From: Pontiellaceae bacterium
Lineage (GTDB): Bacteria > Verrucomicrobiota > Kiritimatiellia > Kiritimatiellales > Tichowtungiaceae
Length of the DNA: 6,075 nucleotides
Assembly (NCBI GenBank): GCA_029934215.1
Contig: JAOZMR010000174.1
Location: 1 to 6,075 of the forward strand
Direction of reading: 5' to 3'
Part shown: positions 1 to 6,075 of the stretch, piece after piece
Numbering within the stretch: the first letter of the stretch is position 1
Layout of the letters: every line of letters starts with the position of its first letter
Program-made: the position numbers and the translations under genes
The notes under the pieces: model-generated
What the model was told of the DNA's origin: nothing
What the model saw: the letters and a program-made list of their open reading frames with translations, nothing else
The model's database searches: none

Positions 1-1
1 T

Positions 2-238
2 ACAGTATTGCCATTCAGACAATCTGTTGCATTAGCTGCATCAGTGATAGCCCCACACAAAGTGTCAGTTGTCACAAGTACTGGATTGGTATTGGAATAT
101 ACACATGTAGATACCGAAGTATTAGGTAGTTACACATTTACAATCTTAAACAATAACACATTAAAACTATTAGACCCTGAGGTGTATTTAACAAACGCAA
201 CAGGTAATCTAACATTAACCATATCTGAAACGGTATAA
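2..238 (+). CDS. Phage fibre/appendage protein, C-terminal fragment (5' end outside window)
   Basis: The frame is open from the first bases to the TAA at 236-238, so this is the last 78 residues of a larger protein. A TTG at position 8 is in frame, but no ribosome binding site precedes it and the homology continues to its left, so it is not the start. The fragment aligns end to end with residues 478-556 of the next gene. Both read roughly LPF/VPAF, then a variable loop, then YT-I-N, LLDPEVY or ILDEEIY, NATG-LT, and a final ETV or ETI. Over the last 35 residues I count 16 identities by eye. The two genes are therefore paralogous at their C-termini. The module is β-rich and probably the last domain of a virion appendage protein. 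By analogy with the next two genes I predict, but cannot see, a start beginning MATTEEKLTEFQR upstream. The biochemical role is not known. Confidence 0.8.
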   Translation, partial: TVLPFRQSVALAASVIAPHKVSVVTSTGLVLEYTHVDTEVLGSYTFTILNNNTLKLLDPEVYLTNATGNLTLTISETV

Positions 239-239
239 C

Positions 240-244
240 AGGAG
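240..244 (+). promoter_or_regulatory. Ribosome binding site for the 556-residue gene
   Basis: AGGAG lies 6 nt before the ATG at 251, within the 12-nt gap after the preceding stop. It fixes the start of the gene and supports translation from the same mRNA as the upstream gene. Confidence 0.85.
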
Positions 245-250
245 ACTATT

Positions 251-319
251 ATGGCTACAACAGAAGAGAAGTTAACTGAGTTTCAAAGAATTTCAGCAAA
301 GGAATTCTTAGCAAGACAA
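251..319 (+). repeat. Duplicated 5' coding cassette, copy 1
   Basis: This is the first 23 codons of the 556-residue gene. It matches 1938-2006 with 6 differences in 69 nt. The first 29 nt are identical, and a second identical run of 19 nt lies at 291-309. Five of the six differences are synonymous; the sixth is Ile to Val. Beyond codon 23 only protein-level similarity remains, so the conserved DNA block has a fairly sharp right edge. Confidence 0.9.
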
Positions 320-1921
320 TTGTATTTAACAGGAACTGTTGCACCTGATGCAACAGTGATCGCACCATTGGGCGCATTTTATAAAGACACAGTAACTAAG
401 ATTCGTTATGAGAATAACGGCACAGTTGCTGCGCCAGTATGGGAAGAGTTGATCGGTGGTGGGAACGGTGGGGGTGGATCTGTATTCATATTAGACATCA
501 CACCACAAAGTTCCGGTAATTGTACAGACAAAACATTGGCTGACGGAGCGGTATTAACTAATGTTACATCTAACACGAACCTAGTAACAGTACACTTCTT
601 AGCACATAGAGCTGCTTCGTCGTATATCCCACGTATCACAGTTAACGGCAATATCGTTGACCACATGACATTGACATTCAATAGTGATGGGTTATACGAA
701 GGGGCATTTGATATTGATATGACTGGTGACACAACAGGTGAAATAGTTGCAAGTAATGCTGGTGGTGCAATATCTACATGTGTATGGAACTTCGCTGCTG
801 CCCCAGTTGTGACATCTGCAACCTTCACAGGGTCAATGCCAGGAGCACAGACTGAGCTGAAAGAGGATGATACTATTGATGTAACAATTGTAGCTGACCA
901 AGATGTTGATAGAGTAGAGATCGTTGCTAATGGTGATGTTAAAGGTTCAGTACACGATGTTACTGCTGGTGATACTCATGTTATTACTGTAACTATTGAT
1001 GATGTTGGTGCTGGTGCAGTAGCTGGCGATTTCGATGTCAAAGTTAGAACAGCTTCTGGTAGTTGGTCAGATGAAGTAACTTCATCTAACACAGTTCAGA
1101 TGAACAACACATACCCAGTAATTAATATGGGTGTATTAAATTACCCTGCATCTCAAACTGCATTGAAAGATGCTGAAGAAGTGACAGTTAATCACACTAT
1201 AGATGATTATGACACTGTTACATACAGTTCGCAAAATGGGGATCTTGGAGTTGTCGGTGACGCAAACACATTCGCTGCTGATAAGAAATATGCACGTGTC
1301 TCTGGTAACTACAGTGTATCTACACAGAACGTTAGAATCGTCGCAGTTAGGGCAGCTAATGATGCATCCACTACAGCTAATAAAGTTGTTAAGATTGCTC
1401 ATGTTGCAGCAGTACTTGATATCGTAACTGCTTCAAGATTACGTAGTCCTGATGATCATGATGTTACATTGAACTTCAACCAACAAATGACTAGCACAGA
1501 CGCATTGTCTGCTGATTTAGGTTCATTGAATGGGGCGTTTGATACATTAACTATCACAGATGCAACAGCGAAAGGTACTGGTACATTCAGTGCAGTTTCA
1601 GCATTCAATTTAGCTAACATTGAAACCACGACTATTGGTAGTGGTGCAAGTTATACAGTAGGTGGATTCCTTAATAGGAACATTGCTGTACCTGCATTCC
1701 AACAAACAGTTGCTATTGGAACTGATGTTGTGGATACTGCTAAATTAGTAGCATCTACTGGTGCTGGTGTACCATTAGTATACACTTCTAATGGAACTGC
1801 AGCTAATGGTAGTAAAGAATACACAATCGTCAATGATAGTGATTTCAAAATATTAGATGAAGAAATATACAACGGTAATGCAACAGGTGAATTGACCATC
1901 AATGTTGAAGAAACTATATAA
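251..1921 (+). CDS. Modular phage appendage protein with N-terminal docking cassette and stacked Ig-like domains
   Basis: This is a 556-residue protein with no signal peptide or membrane segment, probably a structural tail-fibre or decoration protein. Residues 1-23 (MATTEEKLTEFQR onward) are charged and look helical. Residues 24-68 carry the phage pattern AP-GA-Y-DT-T--RYEN-GT---PVWEE. Both parts recur at the start of the next gene. A hinge, GGGNGGGG, follows at about 69-76. Residues ~78-185 form a β-domain holding the only two cysteines (C91, C177). Residues ~186-289 and ~290-390 are two related Ig-like units, each with the signature P-(G/A)-(A/S)-Q-T-x-L-K (197-204 and 299-306). Residues ~390-477 hold VTLNFNQQM, recalling Ig-like adhesin domains, and YTVGGFLNRNIAVPAF (about 468-483), a pattern I recall from phage structural proteins. 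Residues 478-556 match the end of the upstream gene. The ATG is chosen because of its ribosome binding site and the matching paralogous start downstream. The exact virion location is inferred. Confidence 0.8.
   Translation: MATTEEKLTEFQRISAKEFLARQLYLTGTVAPDATVIAPLGAFYKDTVTKIRYENNGTVAAPVWEELIGGGNGGGGSVFILDITPQSSGNCTDKTLADGAVLTNVTSNTNLVTVHFLAHRAASSYIPRITVNGNIVDHMTLTFNSDGLYEGAFDIDMTGDTTGEIVASNAGGAISTCVWNFAAAPVVTSATFTGSMPGAQTELKEDDTIDVTIVADQDVDRVEIVANGDVKGSVHDVTAGDTHVITVTIDDVGAGAVAGDFDVKVRTASGSWSDEVTSSNTVQMNNTYPVINMGVLNYPASQTALKDAEEVTVNHTIDDYDTVTYSSQNGDLGVVGDANTFAADKKYARVSGNYSVSTQNVRIVAVRAANDASTTANKVVKIAHVAAVLDIVTASRLRSPDDHDVTLNFNQQMTSTDALSADLGSLNGAFDTLTITDATAKGTGTFSAVSAFNLANIETTTIGSGASYTVGGFLNRNIAVPAFQQTVAIGTDVVDTAKLVASTGAGVPLVYTSNGTAANGSKEYTIVNDSDFKILDEEIYNGNATGELTINVEETI
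1682..1921 (+). repeat. C-terminal protein module shared with the upstream gene
   Basis: Residues 478-556 of this gene align with the fragment encoded at 2-238, with shared landmarks (I/L)LD-E-Y, NATG-LT and a final ET(I/V). The similarity is clear in protein and weak in DNA, so this duplication looks older than the N-terminal cassette or less constrained. Confidence 0.75.
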
Positions 1922-1927
1922 TTAATC

Positions 1928-1935
1928 GGAGGGGG
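1928..1935 (+). promoter_or_regulatory. Ribosome binding site for the 488-residue gene
   Basis: GGAGGGGG ends 2 nt before the ATG at 1938. Counting from its GGAGG core (1928-1932) the spacer is 5 nt. This is an extended purine tract, so strong initiation is expected. It fixes the start. Confidence 0.85.
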
Positions 1936-1937
1936 AA

Positions 1938-2006
1938 ATGGCTACAACAGAAGAGAAGTTAACTGAATTCCAACGAGTTTCAGCAAAGGAATTCTTGGCA
2001 AGACAG
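1938..2006 (+). repeat. Duplicated 5' coding cassette, copy 2
   Basis: This copy matches 251-319 at 63 of 69 positions and encodes the same peptide except for Val at residue 14. The bases before the ATG differ between the copies (spacer and Shine-Dalgarno sequences are unrelated), so the conserved block starts at the start codon and does not include the leader. Confidence 0.9.
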
Positions 2007-3404
2007 ATTACGATCAAAGGTACCACCCCTCCAGATTCCGGGGTAGTGGCACCTAAAGCCACACAATACTTCAATACTGCAACTAACTTACGATATGAAA
2101 ATGTCGGTGATGTTAGTAATAGTGTGTGGGAGTTGGTGGGTGGAAGTAGTACCGGTCAATCAGATATCATATTTGATGGCACAAGTAGTGTGGGTGTTAC
2201 TAAGATTGGACAAGTAGTTTATAAAGACGGGACAACTTGGAAATTAGCTCAGGCTAATGCAAGTGAGACATCTAATTCGTTAGGTATCGTGAGTTCGTTC
2301 ACTACTAGTTCAGACTTTCAAGTGATGCACTTAGGTAAGCTTTTGTTGCCTGATGGTATTGTTGATTTCACATCAACAATTAGTGATATTGAGATTAATG
2401 ATACAACCGTTCAATTGTCTGATGTTCGTGATTTAGTTGGTGGTAGCACAATTCAAATAGGTGGTAACAATTACGTAATAGCTTCTTCGGGGGTTAATTA
2501 CACAACTGGAATCATCACACTGACTACACCAATGACGACAGAACACACAATGGGTACTTCAGTTAATTTGATGTTATCATCGAATGGGATATGGTACATC
2601 AGTGAACACAATGCTGGCATGATGACTGAGCAAGTAGCAAGTGTATCAAATTGGTCAAAGGCTGTACTCATCTCTGATACAATAACTTCTGGGTATGTGG
2701 TTGATAGGTCGGCTATTGAACAAGTTAATAATGACGAGCAACTAGAAGAAGCTCGATGTTTGTTTGATTCTAATTGTGCGTTATCTGGACTACTAAGCAG
2801 TGATGGAATAACAACAGCGGTAGGTGATAGAGTATTAGTTATGGGTCAAACAGATCCTATTGAGAATGGTGTATGGGTAGTAGCAACTGGTAGTTGGAAT
2901 AGAGCTGATGATTGTTCTAATGGTACACATATTGGTATGAAAATACTATTTGTAACGGAAGGTGACCTGGGTGGTGGTAGTGGGTGGTTCTGTAATGCGG
3001 TTGCACCTGCAGATGTTGTGGGTACACACAGTCTTTACTTTACCCAATTCTCTGTTGGTGATAGTGGTGTTGCAATGGAGAGCTCAGACACCACAGTGTT
3101 AGATATAGAAGCGTTATTCAATACAGCTAAAACTACATGTTATGCAGTCCCAACTAGAGCAACCAATGGTAGGCTTACTGGTTGGGGTGTCTGGGACACC
3201 CCTGCGAAACTGGTACCATTGTTTACACAAACTAGAACATTTGGGACTAGTGGTATAGAGTTGGATCGAATGGTAACCAAAGTTACAACTGACCTGACTC
3301 GGAGTAAAAAGCTCACTGAAACACGAACATATGTTGAACACAATACCGGCACCGAGATCTTGATCTTATTAGGTACCAAAACAAAAACATTGGAGGATAG
3401 TTAA
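1938..3404 (+). CDS. Phage tail-fibre-like protein sharing the N-terminal docking cassette
   Basis: This is a 488-residue protein, probably a tail fibre or related virion appendage. Residues 1-23 are nearly identical to those of the preceding gene. Residues 24-70 follow the same AP---Y-NT-T-LRYEN-G----VWE pattern, ending in GGSS. Residues ~91-130 (GQVVYKDG, then SLGIVSSF) fit the common phage pattern in which a 'G-vVy' strand is followed by 'vvGv'. Residues ~200-262 (GIWYISEHNAGMMTE, then WSKAVLISDT) fit the 'Yls...aG.ltt' fibre unit. Residues ~270-371 are the clearest match: the widespread fibre domain patterned LSG--s-DGi-t--GDRVLV--QTdp-eNGvWvv--GsW-Ra-D, then VTEGdl---GWfc and a closing FtQF. 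The canonical form also tends to carry a Cys near its start and in GW-C; here C274, C280, C326 and C352 are present. Residues ~376-488 are not recognised; they are rich in Thr, Lys and Arg and include LTRSKKLTETRTYVEH. The fold calls come from recalled patterns. Host-receptor contact is plausible but not shown. Confidence 0.82.
   Translation: MATTEEKLTEFQRVSAKEFLARQITIKGTTPPDSGVVAPKATQYFNTATNLRYENVGDVSNSVWELVGGSSTGQSDIIFDGTSSVGVTKIGQVVYKDGTTWKLAQANASETSNSLGIVSSFTTSSDFQVMHLGKLLLPDGIVDFTSTISDIEINDTTVQLSDVRDLVGGSTIQIGGNNYVIASSGVNYTTGIITLTTPMTTEHTMGTSVNLMLSSNGIWYISEHNAGMMTEQVASVSNWSKAVLISDTITSGYVVDRSAIEQVNNDEQLEEARCLFDSNCALSGLLSSDGITTAVGDRVLVMGQTDPIENGVWVVATGSWNRADDCSNGTHIGMKILFVTEGDLGGGSGWFCNAVAPADVVGTHSLYFTQFSVGDSGVAMESSDTTVLDIEALFNTAKTTCYAVPTRATNGRLTGWGVWDTPAKLVPLFTQTRTFGTSGIELDRMVTKVTTDLTRSKKLTETRTYVEHNTGTEILILLGTKTKTLEDS
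2751..3050 (+). other. Region encoding the conserved phage tail-fibre repeat domain
   Basis: Residues ~272-371 of the 488-residue protein. The landmarks are ALSG at 281-284, then SSDG, GDRVLVMGQTDPIENGVWVV, GSWNRADDC, FVTEGD, GSGWFC and FTQF ending at F371. This is a β-rich unit seen as single or tandem copies in many tailed-phage fibre proteins. One copy is visible here. Confidence 0.8.
3184..3202 (+). other. Perfect GC-rich inverted repeat inside a gene (8-bp stem, 3-nt loop)
   Basis: GGGGTGTC, loop TGG, GACACCCC. The arms are exact reverse complements with seven... G/C-dominated pairing in an otherwise AT-rich gene. It lies about 200 nt before the stop of the 488-residue gene and encodes WGVWDTP. 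No T-run follows (next bases TGCGAAACTGG), so it is not a standard intrinsic terminator. Confidence 0.6.
3392..3396 (+). promoter_or_regulatory. Ribosome binding site for the large downstream gene, within the end of the previous gene
   Basis: GGAGG lies inside the last codons (Leu-Glu-Asp) of the 488-residue gene, 10 nt before the ATG at 3407. The stop codon (3402-3404) sits between the site and the start, so translation of the two genes is probably coupled. Confidence 0.75.
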
Positions 3405-3406
3405 AA

Positions 3407-6075
3407 ATGCCATACATTGCAGATTACAAAACACAACTCACATTGAGTGCAGACAACTTAGGGTTTGTTATAGAAGAGCCCCCATTATCAAAAGTTAAAG
3501 CAGGGGACCTGCTTATTATGGTGTGGGGTTCTAACACAGATGCCGAAGTTGAATTACTTGATGGGTTTAACTTAGCATCACACATCACAGCTAATGAAGC
3601 TATTGACTCTACAAGTTTCCAAGTCGGGGCTTCCAACATATTCTTTCAAGATGGTGATGTATTGCAGATAGGGGATGAGAAATTACTTATCACCGGTGGG
3701 GCTGGTGATAACACATTCAATGTCCAACGAGCTTATGACGGGACAACTGCAGTTGCTCATTTAGATAATGAAGATATATGGAAAATCGATGACGCTGGAG
3801 GTTTAGGTGGTGCAGATTGGAAACCTGTCCCGCATGGGTGCTCAACAATGGACAATTGTGAAGCTAAGTTTTATTACAAATACGCTACAGCTGATGGTGA
3901 GCAAGTAAGTAAATGGACATGCCCGGCAGTAGGGTCCAATGTGTGTATGTTTACTGCAGTAATCAAAGGTGTCCCTCCGACCGATCCTTTTATCGACGCG
4001 AGCGGGACTTATTACACTGCAAATAACAACACTCTAATTTCTTACCCTGATTTAGTTGCAACAGCAAAAGACCAATTGGCGTTGTACGTGGGCACCTCCG
4101 ATGCTGATAATATAACGCAAGGTTCTCACGGGACGTCTGTTTTATATGCAGAAAGTGACACCATTGTGTATCAAAAAATCTCAACGGGGGCAGGTGCTAT
4201 GGGTGGGTTTACCGACACCGTGGATTCTGACCAGACTACTGCTATTGGTGTTCTCTTCCGAGATGATCCTGCTAACACAATCATACCGTTACAGGTAACA
4301 CCGTCCACTTCGTTGATAAAAATTGATGCAGATAATACCAATGATAGTGCATGGATGGAAGCAATATACGCAAGTGGTCTTGATCCTAAGACTGGCTTAG
4401 CAAGAGTCACGCAACATCCTAGTTTAGAACTGTTTGCCACCACCACTCAATGGGTATTTAGAATTGATAACGGCGGGACAGACTGGAGCAATAATGGGGT
4501 ACTAGGTGAAACTGTTACATTCGGTGGAGCAAATACAGGAAAACTAGGTTGGGTCCGAGTGTATCTAAACACAAGTGGCGGTAGAGCTTACATGATGGTC
4601 TATGACTATAATGGTTCAGGTGAAGCCGACAATGCAACAGTGGTAGGGTCAACAAGTGGGGCGAGTGCTTTGATATATGGGGCGGGCAGCCAAAGCGAGG
4701 TGACCAATTATGTTAAGTCCGACATTAAATTAAACAATTATGAATCTCATAAAATAAGTGGATGTGCGGGTATAGGGATTAGTGACGGGGTATACTTTGT
4801 TAAAGCTCATGATGTAATGGACTCTGAAACTGAAGGGTATTGGTATCAATTTATTTCACACGATGAAGTAATAAACGATGGTGTTACGCAAACATTTACA
4901 GCAGGAACTGCAAACCCCACACTAGCACCGTATCACATGCAAAATAGAAGTTACACATATGTGGAAGGTGGGACAAACTTAATACCTAGGAGTGCCGCGG
5001 GTACTAAATCTGGGTGGAAAACCAATTACATTGGTGCGTTTAAATCATTTAGTACTCCGGTAGATTATTCAACTGTGGGATTAGCAATATGGAGTAGACC
5101 GTGTGGTTCTAATACACAAAAGACGTTCTTTGTTGTCATAGACAATTCTAACAACTGGAAATTATGGACATTGAGTAACAAAGTTGCTAATGGTTACCAG
5201 TATGCAACTCCAGAGTATCGTGAATTTGATTTAAATTCTATAAATACTCCGGCATTTCAAACAGCTAGTTTTTCCAGTACTACTATTAAGTTTATAGGGT
5301 TTCTAGCCCAAGCAACTAGTGATGCCGGTAGAGACGCCTTATATATGTATGACCAATACACATTGAGATTACAAACGATTAGAGGTGGTGGTGTTGATTT
5401 CGGTGTACCATTGTCTGATATTGAAAAGTTTTTAGCAACAGAGAAAACCTTAAATGGGCAGAGTTTTGTTGAAGGACTAAAAGCATATACCCCATCAATG
5501 CTTGTGGCAGCTAAGACAATTAGGTATTCTTGTTATTTAGAATCCACCAACCAAGCTATAGGGTTCCCACCTCAAGCAGATGGTATTAGTAATTTTATGT
5601 ATAATGCCGATGGTGATTCAACTATATTTGGATTAGATTTAACCGATGCAAAAGGTAGTATTGCAAGTTTAATAACAAGTAATAAAGGTAACTTTTTAAC
5701 CACTGGGGGAACAACGACTGTTAAGTTAGAAGGTTCAACAATCGCCAATTACAACCCAACGTTCCAAAGTGGGGAAGTTTACGATAGTGTGCGATTTACC
5801 GGTTGTGGACAAGTGAGTGGTGGTGCTACTTTTAATAATTGCATCTTCGCGGGTCACACTGGCACGGGTGCTATCTCATTTGATGGCACTATCAATGGCG
5901 GGAGTTTTACCAATAATACATTAGCAGTATCATTCCCTTCAGCTGGTGACTACACACTAAATGACGGGACGTTCACTAACAATGATGCGGATTTCGGAGC
6001 AGCAGCTACAGTTACTACTGGGGTAATTAATCTTACAACAAACACTGCGGGTGTGACGATAGCCTCGGATTTCAA
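3407..6075 (+). CDS. Very large modular phage structural protein, jelly-roll and β-helix type (3' end outside window)
   Basis: I translated this frame from the ATG at 3407 to the window end and found no stop, giving at least 889 residues. Residues ~1-60 plus ~133-288 resemble a β-sandwich domain common in phage and secreted bacterial proteins: GDLLIMVWG (33-41), W138, FYYKYATADGE (from 155), VIKGVPPTDPFIDAS (from 185). Residues ~61-126 look like a separate small domain inserted into it, patterned GDVLQIGDE then NVQRAYDGTTAVAHLD (82-120). Residues 289-540 are not recognised and look β-rich. Residues ~545-680 (TPVDYS, FFVVIDNSNNW, IKFIGFLAQAT from 627, LRLQTIRGGGVDFG, PLSDIEKF) recall a jelly-roll-type region of phage structural proteins. 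Residues ~711-889 (LESTNQAIGF, VRFTGCG, ATFNNCIFAG, INGGSFTNN, LNDGTFTNN) have the stacked short strands of a β-helix. It does not carry the N-terminal cassette of the two preceding genes. It is likely a tail fibre, spike or other appendage. No catalytic residues could be assigned. Confidence 0.8.
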   Translation, partial: MPYIADYKTQLTLSADNLGFVIEEPPLSKVKAGDLLIMVWGSNTDAEVELLDGFNLASHITANEAIDSTSFQVGASNIFFQDGDVLQIGDEKLLITGGAGDNTFNVQRAYDGTTAVAHLDNEDIWKIDDAGGLGGADWKPVPHGCSTMDNCEAKFYYKYATADGEQVSKWTCPAVGSNVCMFTAVIKGVPPTDPFIDASGTYYTANNNTLISYPDLVATAKDQLALYVGTSDADNITQGSHGTSVLYAESDTIVYQKISTGAGAMGGFTDTVDSDQTTAIGVLFRDDPANTIIPLQVTPSTSLIKIDADNTNDSAWMEAIYASGLDPKTGLARVTQHPSLELFATTTQWVFRIDNGGTDWSNNGVLGETVTFGGANTGKLGWVRVYLNTSGGRAYMMVYDYNGSGEADNATVVGSTSGASALIYGAGSQSEVTNYVKSDIKLNNYESHKISGCAGIGISDGVYFVKAHDVMDSETEGYWYQFISHDEVINDGVTQTFTAGTANPTLAPYHMQNRSYTYVEGGTNLIPRSAAGTKSGWKTNYIGAFKSFSTPVDYSTVGLAIWSRPCGSNTQKTFFVVIDNSNNWKLWTLSNKVANGYQYATPEYREFDLNSINTPAFQTASFSSTTIKFIGFLAQATSDAGRDALYMYDQYTLRLQTIRGGGVDFGVPLSDIEKFLATEKTLNGQSFVEGLKAYTPSMLVAAKTIRYSCYLESTNQAIGFPPQADGISNFMYNADGDSTIFGLDLTDAKGSIASLITSNKGNFLTTGGTTTVKLEGSTIANYNPTFQSGEVYDSVRFTGCGQVSGGATFNNCIFAGHTGTGAISFDGTINGGSFTNNTLAVSFPSAGDYTLNDGTFTNNDADFGAAATVTTGVINLTTNTAGVTIASDF
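3587..3784 (+). other. Region encoding a small domain inserted within a β-sandwich domain
   Basis: Residues ~61-126 of the large protein: ANEAIDSTSFQVG, DGDVLQIGDEKLLITG, NTFNVQRAYDGTTAVAHLD, EDIW. The pattern 'vGD-lqIgdE...l-V-RgynGTTA-aH--g--I' is one I recall in many phage structural proteins as a free-standing unit of about 60 residues. Here it lies between two parts of another domain. Confidence 0.55.
5795..6075 (+). other. Region encoding β-helix-like short repeats (continues past window)
   Basis: From residue 797 on, the protein shows recurring short units of the type (F)-T/N-x-C/G-x, each followed by a hydrophobic strand: RFTGCGQVS, TFNNCIFAG, AISFDGTINGGSFTNN, YTLNDGTFTNND, VINLTTNTAGVTI. 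Irregular repeats of roughly 10-20 residues with Asn, Gly and Thr at turns are typical of parallel β-helices in phage spikes and fibres. Without the rest of the gene the number of coils is unknown. Confidence 0.5.

Noticed and set aside
8..10. TTG as a start codon for the first gene
   Set aside because: There is no ribosome binding site, and the alignment with the paralogous C-terminus extends upstream of it, so the gene is truncated by the window edge.
406..828. Minus-strand open frame of 140 codons opposite the Ig-stack gene
   Set aside because: It lies wholly antisense to a well-supported gene, has no clear ribosome binding site and its product shows no recognisable features. It is a composition shadow.
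1136..1902. Other short open frames on either strand (1136-1402 minus, 1203-1427 plus, 1651-1902 minus)
   Set aside because: All are inside the 556-residue gene in other frames, with unconvincing starts and low-complexity products.
251..2006. Insertion-sequence or transposon origin of the duplicated cassette
   Set aside because: The repeat is short, starts exactly at the start codon, preserves the reading frame, and shows no terminal inverted repeats or target duplications. Gene duplication or recombination explains it better.
3184..3222. Intrinsic terminator at the GC-rich hairpin
   Set aside because: The stem is good, but no T-run follows and it lies inside a coding region about 200 nt before the stop.
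3114..4446. Minus-strand open frames at 3114-3341, 3140-3379, 3424-3639, 3990-4184 and 4171-4446
   Set aside because: They are antisense to the tail-fibre gene and to the long open plus-strand frame that starts at 3407. None has support beyond being open.
5795..6075. Variable region of a diversity-generating retroelement
   Set aside because: Fibre genes can host these, but I saw no reverse transcriptase, no second near-identical template copy and no adenine-linked variation pattern in this window.

Overview
The window reads as part of the tail-fibre or virion-appendage cluster of a tailed bacteriophage (or a prophage). It holds four co-directional plus-strand genes packed 12, 16 and 2 nt apart. 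Strong Shine-Dalgarno sequences precede the three visible starts, and I see no terminator, promoter, RNA gene, mobile element or CRISPR array. All products are β-rich and high in Thr/Ser/Asn/Gly, modular, and lack a visible signal peptide or membrane segment, as is usual for phage fibre and decoration proteins. The DNA is moderately AT-rich with bacterial-type ribosome binding sites. Nothing identifies the host. A marine phage is a guess, based only on the general resemblance of these modules to marine phage proteins I recall.

Layout: (1) positions 2-238, the C-terminal end of a fibre-like protein that starts upstream of the window; (2) 251-1921, a 556-residue protein with a short N-terminal cassette, a Gly-rich hinge, a stack of Ig-like β-sandwich domains and a C-terminal module; (3) 1938-3404, a 488-residue protein that begins with the same N-terminal cassette but continues into classic phage tail-fibre modules; (4) 3407 to the window end, a very large modular protein of at least 889 residues with no stop codon. 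It combines an interrupted β-sandwich domain, a jelly-roll-like region and the start of a probable β-helix.

The most notable point is the staggered sharing of protein ends. Gene 1 and gene 2 share a C-terminal module. Gene 2 and gene 3 share an N-terminal cassette whose first 23 codons are about 91% identical in DNA, with similarity dropping sharply afterwards. The simplest reading is a set of paralogous appendage proteins that dock at the same virion site through a common N-terminal peptide and carry different outward-facing bodies. That role is inference. The paralogy can be read directly from the sequence.

There is no gene-free stretch over 300 bases. Function assignments rest on recalled family patterns, not on a database search, and no gene symbol is justified.
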